Assembly (NCBI GenBank): GCA_037833965.1
Contig: AP031357.1
Span: 16,388,001-16,452,000, forward strand
From: Marchantia polymorpha subsp. ruderalis
Lineage: Eukaryota; Streptophyta; Marchantiopsida; Marchantiales; Marchantiaceae
Direction: 5' to 3'
DNA length: 64,000 bases
Numbering within the stretch: position 1 is the first letter of the stretch; every line of letters starts with the position of its first letter. A model generated the notes under the pieces. It saw nothing but the letters and a program-made list of their open reading frames with translations, was not told where the DNA came from and did not search any database. Shown one piece after another: positions 52,122-62,900 of this stretch. Both the position numbers and the translations under genes were made by a program.

Positions 52122-55100
52122 ATGACCTTCGACCGGGCGGCGGAGAGCGTCCCATTCTTGAATTCGCGATTCCAATCTCTTGTGCGCGCTGCGCGCATCC
52201 ATCTGCTGGCTGCGGACCATTCTCGTCGTCGTCGCACAGGAGATTTCTTGTTGATTGAGGGAGAAGTGAGTGCGCGTGATTTGGAATTGAGAGCGATTAG
52301 AGTTTGCCGAGAGAGAAAGAAACGCGGACAGTGCGGAAGTAGAATGAGCGGGCGAGCGAACCCCAGGAACGCAATGACGAGACCGAGCAGATTGCGGATG
52401 GTGCCACTTCGCCTGCCGCAGAACGGGCTGCGCGCTTTCGAAGAGCGCTTAATAGCAAGAAAGCTCGATTTCTTGCTATGGGGATGGAATTACATCTGCG
52501 CGAATATGGTGCGCGAGTGGCTAGAGCCACAGGGACCACCCTCGCGCGGATTGCGTCCGCATGTTGACCGGTGGACAGTCCAAGATTGGGCGCAGGCGTT
52601 GGGAAGATGTGCTGGCATGCCAGGGCATCTCCTTTTCGACAGCGAGAGCATCAAGGTGACCAAGCAAGAAGAAGCGCAATTTGTGGAGCTGTTCAAGACC
52701 GGGAGGTCTACCAAGAATGGGTACAGGACCCGTGATTACAAAGATCGATTTCGCCGGACTTTGTCCGCGGCGCTGATGCAATTACTGCAGCCGCACCGCG
52801 CCTGCTACATCACATTGTGGCAGGTCTCTTTTGTGGAGTGCGTCATCGAGGGAACTCCAATTCACTGGGCGAGCATCCTGCACAGAGTGATGCGACAGCA
52901 CGCGTTTGAGGAGAAGGGGGGAACGCTAAACCATCTTTCTCCTTTCCTCATCAATTTTTATCGACAGCGGAATTGTTTGACAGCGGCGGAGCGTGAACAT
53001 TTTCCGCCATTGTCCATCGACCATCCCGGGAAGTATGTGCGGGAGAACGAGGTCGACACTGATGCGGAGGAGTCACCGACTTCTACCCCATCAAGACGGA
53101 GAGACGAAGGGAGACACACCCCTGCAGCGCGAGTGCCGCGGAAGCGGCGATGGAGGGAAGAGGCCGAAGAGGAGCAGCATCAAGAACTCTCTGTTCCCAT
53201 TCGACCGCGGCCGCTGTGCGAGCCATACAGCCGGCCGAAGCAGAAGGCACGCAGACTGGTGTTGCCAGCTGACAGTGCAGACACGGCGACGATTGCGACG
53301 GAGATAGGAAGTGCGTCGCCAGAGAGGCGAGAAGAAGCGCGGACGACCGCAGGAGCGACGGGCCACGCTGCAACCTCGTCGGGAGAGAGGCCGCCTACGG
53401 GCCAAGGGCCTCCGGAGTTACCACGTGCGATGCGGACAGATGTTCCGTTTGCGCACAGGCAAACCTCCGCGGACGGACGAGCCTCCGCGGACCGGCGAAC
53501 ACAAGTGGACGTGGATCTACGCTTACGCGTGGGAAGGAGCAGTCCGCCTGTGCACAGGCGCTCGCCTGTGCACAGGTCGCCTGTGCACAGGTCACCTGTG
53601 CACAGAACACCTCCACACGTGCCGCCTGTGCACAGGCAAGAATCACCCCCGTTCCAACGTAGGAAGGGGAAGGAGCCGGCGGAAGAACCGCCTACGAGAC
53701 ACCGGCCCTCGGGGCCAGACCCTCCGGCGCACCACGCGCCGCAATTCGCGCCTTCGGCGCCAGGGCCTTCGAGCCGAGGAGATACGAGCAGAGAGCGTGC
53801 GGAGGCCGCACCATCGGCGGGAAGTACGCCGATAGATGCGCCTTCGGCGGTAGGGCCTATAGGCCAAGGAGCATCGGGCGTGCGGCCCCCGGCCATGTCG
53901 CCTTCGGCGATAGATGTCCGCGGCGCTACGCCTGCGGCGGACAAGGCGCCGGCACATGCGCCTGCGCACGGGCCGGGCACAGCCCCCACGGACCGATCAA
54001 GGGAGCAGCAGACGGAGGAGCGGAGTGACTGTCCGCGGGACGACATCTCGATGCGCGATGCGCAATCCAACCCCGCGCAGCCACCCTCCGCTCGATCGCC
54101 TTCGGCGACGGACGACGGCGACAGAGAGAATGCGGTGGGCAATCAACCAGCGAGCGACGGGGATGCCGCTCGGATACATTCGCCTTCCGCCTTAGACATT
54201 TTGGCGACGAGCAGCGAGGCTGCAGCCGTGCCTTCGCAGGCAGCACACGTCGAGGACGTGCAGCCCCACTCGGGGCAGTCGCCGACGCAATCAATGGCGA
54301 CTGAAATTCTCCACTCGGATGATGAGGACGGAGGCTCCACGGAAGAAATGTCAGGAGCAGAAGACACCGAGGAGGAGGAGGAGGAAATTGTTGGAGCGCC
54401 GGCGGCGGCGCTCTCTGAGCAGGTGATTCCGTTGCTGCGGTACTTGGATCGCAAGGTCGATAAATACGCCGACCCACTCCAGCCGGGATCTTACATCGAG
54501 TTAGTGCGCAGGCGGACTCGCACTAAAGTCCACACCAGCAAGCTATTAGCTAGAGTGGACCAGGAGTTGAGGGACTTGAAGGAGAAGCATGAGTGCTTGT
54601 GGGGACAGTACAAGCTTAATCAGAAATTCTACAAGCACTCCGAGAAGATGAAGGATGAGAAACTGGGCGAGCTCACCAAGGAGCAGGTGAAGGTCAAGGA
54701 AGCACTCAACTCTGAGCAGGCCGAGAATCGGATTTTGTCAGAGGAGCTCGTGCGACAGACGCGGTTGTTGGAACAATGTCAGCTCGCACGGCAGGCGGAT
54801 GAAGAATTAATCCGCAGTTTACAGTCAGAGTGTGGCGAATTGAGGGCGCAACGTGCTGAAGCCGAATCGCAATTAGTGACCATTGAAGAGGATCGCAAGA
54901 AGGAGGCGGATCGCACGAAGGTGGAGACGGCGAGGCGAGTCGCCCACTGTCTCAAGGGCTACGCCCACTGGGAAGTGAAGGCGCAGGAGAAACTCACACT
55001 GCGTGAGTTTGAATTGCGCGCAGCCGGGTTGTTGTCAGGCGACAGTAGGAGTCGGCGGAAGGTAGCGAAGAAGCTCGAGGCCTTTCTGTCGAAGGCACAG

Positions 55101-55274
55101 GATACCATGTCCGCCCTCGAGGGGGAGGTGTCCGCGGCGTTGCAGCGGTTGGGACTGCGTAGTCGAGCGGAAGAGTGGCAGGGTAGGGAGTTAGTGCGCG
55201 GCAGTCGGCCGCGCAAGAGACGTAGTACAGGTTCCGCGGAGTGTAGTGTAGCGTGGTTCCGTGCAGGCGTGTAG
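52122..55274 (+). CDS. B1 3'-LTR gene: second copy of the 1050-residue protein
   Basis: The same protein as at 40897-44049, with a single Arg/Lys difference in the coiled coil (EEDRRKEADR in the 5' copy, EEDRKKEADR here). This is the copy that lies within the transcribed genome, downstream of pol. It could be translated from a spliced or subgenomic RNA, or from its own promoter in the LTR leader. No splice sites can be assigned with confidence by eye. See the 5' copy for domains. Confidence 0.85.
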   Translation: MTFDRAAESVPFLNSRFQSLVRAARIHLLAADHSRRRRTGDFLLIEGEVSARDLELRAIRVCRERKKRGQCGSRMSGRANPRNAMTRPSRLRMVPLRLPQNGLRAFEERLIARKLDFLLWGWNYICANMVREWLEPQGPPSRGLRPHVDRWTVQDWAQALGRCAGMPGHLLFDSESIKVTKQEEAQFVELFKTGRSTKNGYRTRDYKDRFRRTLSAALMQLLQPHRACYITLWQVSFVECVIEGTPIHWASILHRVMRQHAFEEKGGTLNHLSPFLINFYRQRNCLTAAEREHFPPLSIDHPGKYVRENEVDTDAEESPTSTPSRRRDEGRHTPAARVPRKRRWREEAEEEQHQELSVPIRPRPLCEPYSRPKQKARRLVLPADSADTATIATEIGSASPERREEARTTAGATGHAATSSGERPPTGQGPPELPRAMRTDVPFAHRQTSADGRASADRRTQVDVDLRLRVGRSSPPVHRRSPVHRSPVHRSPVHRTPPHVPPVHRQESPPFQRRKGKEPAEEPPTRHRPSGPDPPAHHAPQFAPSAPGPSSRGDTSRERAEAAPSAGSTPIDAPSAVGPIGQGASGVRPPAMSPSAIDVRGATPAADKAPAHAPAHGPGTAPTDRSREQQTEERSDCPRDDISMRDAQSNPAQPPSARSPSATDDGDRENAVGNQPASDGDAARIHSPSALDILATSSEAAAVPSQAAHVEDVQPHSGQSPTQSMATEILHSDDEDGGSTEEMSGAEDTEEEEEEIVGAPAAALSEQVIPLLRYLDRKVDKYADPLQPGSYIELVRRRTRTKVHTSKLLARVDQELRDLKEKHECLWGQYKLNQKFYKHSEKMKDEKLGELTKEQVKVKEALNSEQAENRILSEELVRQTRLLEQCQLARQADEELIRSLQSECGELRAQRAEAESQLVTIEEDRKKEADRTKVETARRVAHCLKGYAHWEVKAQEKLTLREFELRAAGLLSGDSRSRRKVAKKLEAFLSKAQDTMSALEGEVSAALQRLGLRSRAEEWQGRELVRGSRPRKRRSTGSAECSVAWFRAGV

Positions 55275-55310
55275 CGTAGTGCAGTGTAGTGTTAGGTAGG
55301 ACTTAGAAGG

Positions 55311-55339
55311 TATAAAATAGTTCCAGGCGTTTTGCCTGG
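55311..55339 (+). promoter_or_regulatory. TATA box and hairpin of B1 3' LTR
   Basis: TATAAAA at 55311-55317 and the CCAGGC/GCCTGG hairpin at 55323-55339, identical to the 5' LTR. In this copy the hairpin would lie near the polyadenylated 3' end of the transcript. Confidence 0.65.
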
Positions 55340-56287
55340 GGTTCTTTCCCATCAGAAGTGCAGATCAGGAACCCATTTCCTTTGCGTGTTTGTGTCCTTG
55401 AGTTCTGTCACCACGCACGAGGAGTTACAACTTAGCGTTCCGCATTTTGTAGCTGAAGGCCTTCGGCCGAATGTTCAGAGCTAGTACATTGGTTAGAGAC
55501 TTGAGTAGTTCGGAACTGCACCCGCGGGTGACTGCCGATGCTCAGAGCCAGTGACTAGTTAGATACTTGAACAGTTTCGCCCCTACACCTTCGAGTGTTT
55601 CTCTCTGATTGTACTCCTTTGGGATTTTTCCCCTGAATGCCAAAGTGAAGTTTTGCTACTTCGTGTAAACCTTGGTTGTAAATTCAGCTTACGCTGCAGC
55701 AGGTGCCTTGAGGGTAACCCCTGTAGTATTTCTGGGAATGACAAGTGCCTGAGAATTCAAACTCTTCAATAGACTGTTGTTGTGTTACTGGAATGTTTCA
55801 CAGTGAGTCCTTCAGTGCGGACCTGTGTTCTCTGCGCGTTTTGTGAGTTGAGAGTGTTGTTCACCGCGTAGGAGTGACTTCGATCCGAAGTAGGCAGTCC
55901 AAACCGGGTTTCCTACACTAGCAGCAAGCTAGTGGAAGTGTTGTAAAAGCCGGAGTTGGGAGTCACTGCCCGCAGCTTTGCCTAGTGTGCTCGCGAGAGA
56001 CTTTCCCCCCCTGAAATCTTGAGTAGAGGTCCTAACGGATCTCTGGGTTGTGTTTCTGTAGTTTCAGGTGTGTGTGTGTGTGTGTGTGTTACGCTGCACT
56101 GTGCGACCTCCGAGTGCGCTCCGAGTGGACACTTGCAGTATTTCTGGGAGTGACAGTTGCCTGAGAATTCAAACTCCTCAATAGTCTGTTAAAACGTGAC
56201 ACTTTGTACCCTGTGTGTTCCTCTGTCCCTGTGGGTTCGACCTTTCTACCACTATATTGCAGTTTTAGCCTTTAGTGGGTTATTACA

Positions 56288-58321
56288 GGCATCCCCGTCG
56301 CTCGCTTGTTGATTGTCTACCGCATCCTCTCTGCCGCCGTCGTCCGCCGCCGAAGGCGATCGAGCGGAGGGTGACTGCGCGGGGTTTGATTGCGCATCGC
56401 GCATCGAGATTTCATCCCGCGGACAGTCACTCCGCTCCTCCGTCTGTTGCTGCTCCCTTGATCGGTCCGTGGGGGCTGTGCCCGGCCCGTGCGCAGGCGC
56501 ATTTGCCGGCGCCTTGTCCGCCGCAGGCGTAGCGCCGCGGACATCTATCGCCGAAGGCGACATGGCCGGGGGCCGCACGCCCGATGTTCCTTGGCCTATA
56601 GGCCCTACCGCCGAAGGCGCATCTATCGGCGGACTTCCCGCCGATGGTGCGGCCTCCGCACGCTCTCTGCTCGTATCTCCTCGGCTCGAAGGCCCTGGCG
56701 CCGAAGGCGCAAATTGCGGCGCGTGGTGCGCCGGAGGGTCTGGCCCCGAGGGCCGGTGTCTCGTAGGCGGTTCTTCCGCCGGCTCCTTCCCCTTCCTACG
56801 TTGGAACGGGGGTGATTCTTGCCTGTGCACAGGCGGCACGTGTGGAGGCGTCCTGTGCACAGGCGACCTGTGCACAGGTGAGCGCCTGTGCACAGGCGGA
56901 TTGCTCCTTCCCACGCGTAAGCGTAGATCCACGTCCACTTGTGTTCGCCGGTCCGCGGAGGCTCGTCCGTCCGCGGAGGCTCGTCTGTGCGCAAACGGAA
57001 CATCTGTCCGCATCGCACGTGGTAACTCCGGAGGCCCTTGGCCCGTAGGCGGCCTTTCTCCCGTCGAGGTTGCAGCGTGGCCCGTTGCTCCTGCGGTCGT
57101 CCGCGCTTCCTCCTGCCTCTCTGGCGACGCACTTCCTATCTCCGTCGCAATTGTCGCCGTGTCCGCACTGTCGGCTGGTAACACCAGTCTGCGTGCCTTC
57201 TGCTTCGGCCGGCTGTATGGCTCGCACAGCGGCCGCGGTCGAATGGGAGCAGAGGGTTCTTGATGCTGCTCCTCTTCAGACTCTTCCCTCCATCGCCGCT
57301 TCCGCGGCACTCGTGCTGCAGGAGTGTGTCTCCCTTCGTCCCTCCGTCTTGATGGGGTAGAAGTCGGTGACTCCTGTGCATCAGTGTCGACCTCGTTCTC
57401 CCGCACATACTTCCCGGGATGGTCGATGGACAATGGCGGAAAATGTTCAAGCTCCGCCGCTGTCAAACAATTCCGCTGTCGATAAAAATTGATGAGGAAA
57501 GGAGAAAGATGGTTTAGAGTTCCCCCCTTCTCCTCAAACGCGTGCTGTCGCATCACCCTGTGCAGGATGCTCGCCCAGTGAATTGGAGTTCCCTCGATGA
57601 CGCACTCCACAAAAGAGACCTGCCACAATGTGATGTAGCAGGCGCGGTGCGGCTGCAGTAATTGCATCAGCGCCGCGGACAAAGTCCGGCGAAATCGATC
57701 CTTGTAATCACGGGTCCTGTACCCATTCTTGGTAGACCTCCCGGTCTTGAACAGCTCCACAAATTGCGCCTCTTCTTGCTTGGTCACCTTGATGCTCTCA
57801 CTGTCGAAAAGGAGATGCCCTGGCATGCCAGCACATCTTCCCAACGCCTGCGCCCAATCTTGGACTGTCCACCGGTCAACATGCGGACGCAATCCGCGCG
57901 AGGGTGGTCCCTGTGGCTCTAGCCACTCGCGCACCATATTCGCACAGATGTAATTCCATCCCCATAGCAAGAAATCGAGCTTTCTTGCTATTAAGCGCTC
58001 CTCAAAAGCGCGCAGCCCGTTCTGCGGTAGGCGAAGTGGCACCATCCGCAATCTGCTCGGTCTCGTCATTGCGTTCCTGGGGTTCGCTCGCCCGCTCATT
58101 CTACTTCCGCACCGTCCGGGTTTCTTTCTCTCTCGGCAAACTCTAATCGCCCTCAATTCCAAATCACGCGCACTCACTTCTCCCTCAATCAACAAGAAAT
58201 CTCCTGTGCGACGACGTCGAGAATGTTCCGCAGCCAGCAGATGGATGCGCGCAGCGCGCACAAGAGATTGGAATCGCGAATTCAAGAATGGGACGTTCTC
58301 CGCCGCCCGGTCGAAGGTCAT
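56288..58321 (-). pseudogene. LTR-borne gene of B2, N-terminal and middle part
   Basis: About 680 open codons are almost identical to B1 (MTFDRAAENVPFLNSRFQSL onwards). The conserved domain, basic stretch and PVHR-rich middle are all present, with a slightly different number of palindrome-coded PVHR units. The frame ends at the B1 target duplication, and the remainder lies at 38605-39652 and 30750. It is split by insertions. Confidence 0.8.
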
Positions 58322-59470
58322 GGTCGGCTCTTGCTCGTGAAGAACGTCTCACTTGATGGCCGCGCCGGCTGTACGCTGGAACGGTCTTCGCTCTCACGCG
58401 CGGCTTCACGCTCCGCCGTCGTCGATTAAACTCTCACGCTCGAATTGGCGGATTTGAACTCCGCGAGCGTATTACCCTGCGGACATGGGGGCGTAGCGCC
58501 GAAGGCGAGTTTTCCGCCTTGCGCGGTACACTTGTTCGTACCGCCCCTCGGCCAATCCCCCTCTGCCTTGACGCGTGTGTCCGCATGTCGGACAAAAGTT
58601 CAACTCCTGCCTGTGCGCAGGCAGGAGCCTCGGCGGATTCTCCGCCGGCACGGAACTTCATCCTCCTGTGCACAGGCGTTCGCCTGTGCGCAGGCGAATT
58701 CCGTGCGCTACGTCGCGCTGGCGCGGAAGGCGTTGACCGTGGTCAGCCGTCTCCGTCCAATCTGTCCGTTCCTTGTCTCTTCGTCGGCGCTTCCGCCGCC
58801 GCAACTCCGTCCGTCCAAGAGCGCATCCACCCTTCCCGTCCGCATGGTCCGTACCGATTTGATTACTCTGGCGGCTCTTCCGACGTACGCGGCGCCGCGC
58901 TGGCGCGGAAGGCGCCGTACACTTTCTACCTCACAAGGCGCATTTCTAGGGCCCAAGGCGGATTTTCCGCCGACGCCGAAGCGCCTGTGCACAGGCGAAC
59001 GCCTGTGCGTAGGCGGACTTCGCGCCGGTGGCGAACTCTTTCCGCCGTAGGCGACCGCCTCCGTTTCTTCCAATAGCGATAACTCCCTAAGTCCTCATCC
59101 GTTCCAAGCGTTCTTGGGCTCGTTGGAATCAGTGCGTCGAGCTCTTTCCAACGGGATCCTAACTTGGTCAAGGCGCCCGAGGGTTGACCTAATTATGGAG
59201 GGTTTCCCTACAGCCGCGGACGCAACCTCTGAAGGCGGGTTTTGCGCCGTGCGCCGTAGAGATCCTAACTGCAGAGCTCGCAGGGAGGGTGGTGCCTGTC
59301 CTTACTGCTGCACCCCAAATCCCAGATTCTACAAGATCCCTCGAGGAATCCCCGCGATCTTCCGGATTCACTCTGTTTTGATGTACTGAAGGCTATTTAC
59401 AATGCTGCCAGGGTACAGTTTTCCAAAAATGTTTTAATTTTCTCAAAATTGCCAAAAGTGGGGTACCACA
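56288..59470 (-). mobile_element. B2 LTR, 5' section
   Basis: This is the start of the B2 LTR on the minus strand (TGTGGTACCCC at 59470): leader, palindromes and the LTR gene up to the B1 insertion point. It forms a 3.2-kb inverted repeat with the B1 3' LTR. Confidence 0.88.
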
Positions 59471-61264
59471 CTCCATTTGATTTCTTCAACCTTTGCTGGA
59501 TTGTCATGAAAGTAGTCAAGTCAAATTGTATTGGGAGCTTTGACTCAACTCCATACACCATCCGAAAAGGTGAATATCCGGTAGATGTTTTCCAAGTCGT
59601 TCGATACTCCCACAAGATAGCATGCAACCTCTTGTCCCAATTTTGCTTGCTCCCGTCCATGTCTGCATCCTTGGCCAACATCATACAAAGAGTGTAGTTG
59701 GTCCGCTCCGCCAACCCATTAGCATTGGGTTTGTAGGAAGTGGTCACTCGAGACTTGATGGAAAAATGATCTAACATTGCTTGGATCATACTTCTCACAA
59801 ACTCTCCTCCTCTATAAGGTTTCCATAAGGTGGAAACCACTCAAAAGGTCTCTCCCAGAAACGTTATCTTCTAGGCCAAAACTTCAAATAAAGTAACCCA
59901 AAACTTTTGCTATCTTATCCTGCTTTTGTACCTCCTAAACTTCAAATCATCATAACTTTGTCTCTAGACATGATCTCTCGGTGAAATTTTGACTTAAAAT
60001 GTAGCTTATCTTCCAATACACACTCATACAAAGTTTCAAAGCCTAATTTGAAATACAGAAAAAGTAATCAACTCTGTACAAACTTCCTAGAGAGCAGACT
60101 TTTGATACCCGTGAAAATCCCCTCAACTTCTAACTCTCATATCTTTTTGTTAACACATGATTTAGATCTGAAACAAAAACTTAAACGTTCTCTATCTTCC
60201 ACTCTACAATCAATAAAAATTTTGAAAAATACCTTCAAAAATACGTTTTCGGTGTCTAAGATCACTTTTCTCTCAAAAAGACATGTTTACGTGAACAAAA
60301 CATACAAAATCACTTCTAGGCTATCATATGAGACTATGGGATAAACAAAGGGAATTTTGCTCTCAAGCACACTCTCCGCTCTTTCATTCCCCAATGTTAA
60401 CACCAAGTGATCCCTCATGGATACTTTCTCTCGAGCTAGAAATCAAATCCTAAACATTCCGCCTTCTAGATTGAGGTCCCGGCAACGGAACCAAAAATGC
60501 AACCTCCGGGCTGACTCTCACTCAAGTTTACCTCAGATGGCTTTTCGGTAGCTCATCATGATTCTAGAAGACTAGGATTCCGCATCATACTCATAAGCTA
60601 AACACCCTCTCACACAATCTCTCAAGGTATCACTCCAACTCATACACTCATCGACACTCCAAGGTACTGAAAATTTGTCACTCTTTCATATATGAAACAA
60701 GTCTCTACATATGAACTCTCCAAACTTGCTTGAGAGGCTCTTCCCTACCTCTCTATATATACTACTTGAGAATTTACCATAGTAACAAATGGTAATTTCT
60801 ATCTTACTTTCACGAAGATAAACCATAGTAAGGTTGACTAGTTATCAATATGTGGCAACATGCCATTGGCCCCCTAAACCTTCTAGATGTTTACTAATCC
60901 TTAGATTAAGGTGGCGACATGCGATTTGTGCCTTTTCCACTTCTAGAACTTCCACTGTTCACTAAGTCAACTTTAGACTTAGTCTCACCAATGGAATACT
61001 CCTTACTTTAGTCAAACCAATCAAAACTAAACATGAAGTTCAAAAGTCTTTTCTCTTGGAATCTAGACTTTTGTACAAGACAAAATAGAAGTGCTCACTC
61101 AAATCTTCTAGAACTTCTCTAGTTATTCCGCCAAGTATAGACATTATAGCTAAACTAGCTAGACTTAGTCATAACTAGCTAGATTTAGTCATAACTATCC
61201 TAACCATGATATACTCATTGGCTAATTCTAGTTTTATTTCACACATGCAATATCTAGTCTTACA
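59471..61264 (-). mobile_element. A2, internally reduced A-family element
   Basis: Minus strand. An LTR of about 767 bp (60498-61264, TGTAAGACTAG...GGAGGTTGCA), a primer site (60475-60493) and the leader shared with A1 are followed by a piece of integrase (59471 to about 59815, with ERTNYTLCMMLAKDADMDGS and WEYRTTWKTSTGYSPFRMVY). The middle is missing, and the 3' end is lost where B2 begins. The LTR is clearly diverged from A1, so this copy is older. GGCC follows the LTR at 61265, as for A1. Confidence 0.75.
60498..61264 (-). repeat. A2 5' LTR
   Basis: About 767 bp, TG...CA ends on the minus strand, with TATATATAG near 60760. It is similar to the A1 LTR along its length but with many differences. 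Confidence 0.75.
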
Positions 61265-61693
61265 GGCCGCGGCGAAGTACGATGGCGGAAATCAAATTGA
61301 ATTTTCGAGCGTGTGAGTCCGCGCGACGGCGGAGCGTGAAGCCACGCGTGCGAGAGGAGGGCCGTTACGCCTCCAAGCCGGCACAGCCATCAAGCGAGTC
61401 GACACGCACGACCAAGTGTCGCCAATGAAATCTTGTGAGCCAAGGGCGGACGACTCATTCTTGAATTTGCAATTTTGATTTCTTGTGAGAGCTGCGCGTG
61501 CACACATTCTGGCAGAGAGAAATTCGAGAATGCGACGCGCAGAGACTTGCATAGAGGAGAATGGGGGAGAATTGAGTGCACGACCGTAGGAATTGAGAGA
61601 GATTAGAGTTTGGAGAGGAATCGCAGCCGTGGGCAAGAAGCTTGGGCATAGCGGAGGAGAGTTTGCGAAATCCGATTTCAAGAACGCAAATTC
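61265..61693 (+). mobile_element. F5, F-family LTR fragment (plus)
   Basis: It matches F1 from about 3678 onwards: 'ggccgcggcgaagtacgatg', 'gacggcggagcgtgaagcc', and the start region of the LTR gene. A2 cuts it on the left. On the right it changes abruptly to an F sequence of opposite orientation at about 61690. It is a broken fragment. Confidence 0.65.
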
Positions 61694-62900
61694 AAGAATG
61701 AAGTGTCCGTTCTCCGCTCGCAGCATGTCATGGTCGGCACTTGGTCGTGAGTGTCGACTCACTTGATGGCTGCGCCGGCTTGGAGGTGTAACTGTCCTCC
61801 TTTTGCACGCGCAGCTTCACGCTCCGCCGTCACGCGCACTCGCACGCTCAAAATTTCAATTTGAGCTCCGCCATCGTACTTCGCCGCGGCCATGGTCGCG
61901 TAGCGCCGAAGGCGTCTTTCTCGCCGACGCGCTACTCGCATCCGCACTCCGACTCGCATCGATCCCGCACCGCCGAAGGCGTTCTTCCACACGCTCCGCC
62001 GAAGGCGTTCTCCTTCCGCCGGAGGCGGATTTCCCGCCGGCTCCAAACTCCATCCGCCTGTGCGTAGGCGCTGACCGCCAACGCCGAAGATGTCTGTCGG
62101 CGTGGGTGCATCGCCGTAGGCGAAGCGCCGAAGGCGACTTTGCCGAAGGCGTTGACCGTGGTCAACAGATTTCGTCTCGTCTGTCAATCTCTCTTGTCCC
62201 TCCGCAAGCGCTCTTGCCTCCGGAGTCCCGTCCCGCCGAGGGCGCTCCTGTCCGTTCCGCCGTAGGCTTTGAGCCGAAGGCGGACCGTACGGATTCGCTA
62301 CCCCGTAGGTACTTTACCTAATCTTGATGCGCTGGCGCCTACGGCGCCAGCGCACTATACCCCCCGAAGGCGAACTTCTAGGGCCGAAGGCGAATATTCC
62401 GCCGAGGGCGAAGTGCCAACGCGCAGGCGAATTCCTTCCGCCGAAGGCGGATTTCCCGGCGGACTCCCCACCGACGACGAACTCCTTCCGCCTATGCCTA
62501 GGCGTTCGTCTTCGCATCTTCCGACAGTTGCAACTCCTTGAGTCCTCATCCGTTCCAAGCGTTCTTGGGCTTATTAGAACGAGCGTGTCGAGCTCTTTTC
62601 AACGAGACCGTAATCTTGTCAAGGCGTTGTGAATTGCATAAGCTCTGGGGGTTTCCCCTAGCGCCGAAGGCGTATTATGCGCCTTGCGCCGAAGGAGAAC
62701 TCCTTCAGAATTGATCGTTCAGGTCGGGCGCCTGTTCCGGACATTGCGCCCAATTCTGGATTCTACGAGATCATGCGAGATCCGCGATTGTTCATTTTCA
62801 CTCTATTTAAATGTACCGATCACCATTTACACGGCTGCTGCGGTATTGTTTTCCAAAATTGTTTTAAATTCCGCACAAAAACAAAAAGTGAGTTACCACA
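61694..62900 (-). mobile_element. F3, F-family LTR 5' part (minus)
   Basis: It starts TGTGGTAACTCAC at 62900 on the minus strand and runs through the F leader, with many CGCCGAAGGCG palindromes, to the start of the LTR gene near 61700. The gene body and the rest are absent. It lies between F fragments of opposite orientation, making an inverted-repeat cluster. It is broken. Confidence 0.7.

Larger units (their letters stand above)
39653..56287 (+). mobile_element. B1, whole-looking 16.6-kb element with 5.4-kb LTRs
   Basis: LTRs of 5408 bp (39653-45060) and 5410 bp (50878-56287) flank a 5.8-kb internal region with primer site, gag-protease, pol and purine tract. The 5-bp target duplication GGCAT is at 39648-39652 and 56288-56292. 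The LTRs differ by about two changes (a GT-repeat unit and one codon), so insertion was very recent. All reading frames look whole. The tRNA-Asp-type primer and pol C-terminus (TRVNGWRLKKYHM) suggest the plant Athila/Tat neighbourhood of Ty3 elements. Each LTR carries a 1050-codon gene. It sits in B2, in the opposite orientation. Confidence 0.95.
50878..56287 (+). repeat. B1 3' LTR
   Basis: 5410 bp, with the same layout as the 5' LTR and about two differences from it. In this position the LTR gene would be at the 3' end of the genomic transcript, after pol. Confidence 0.95.
28095..59470 (-). mobile_element. B2, B-family element (minus) split by A1 and B1
   Basis: Read on the minus strand, the 5' LTR starts TGTGGTACCCC at 59470 and runs to 56288. 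It is interrupted by B1, continues 39652-38605, is interrupted by A1, continues 30750-29677, and ends ...GGGTTATTACA. The tRNA-Asp-type primer site (29636-29654) and part of gag (29590-28095) follow. Pol and the 3' LTR are absent and the sequence changes to C5 at about 28095. It is truncated. Its sequence is very close to B1, so it is also fairly recent. It lies against A2 integrase sequence at 59471. Confidence 0.85.
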
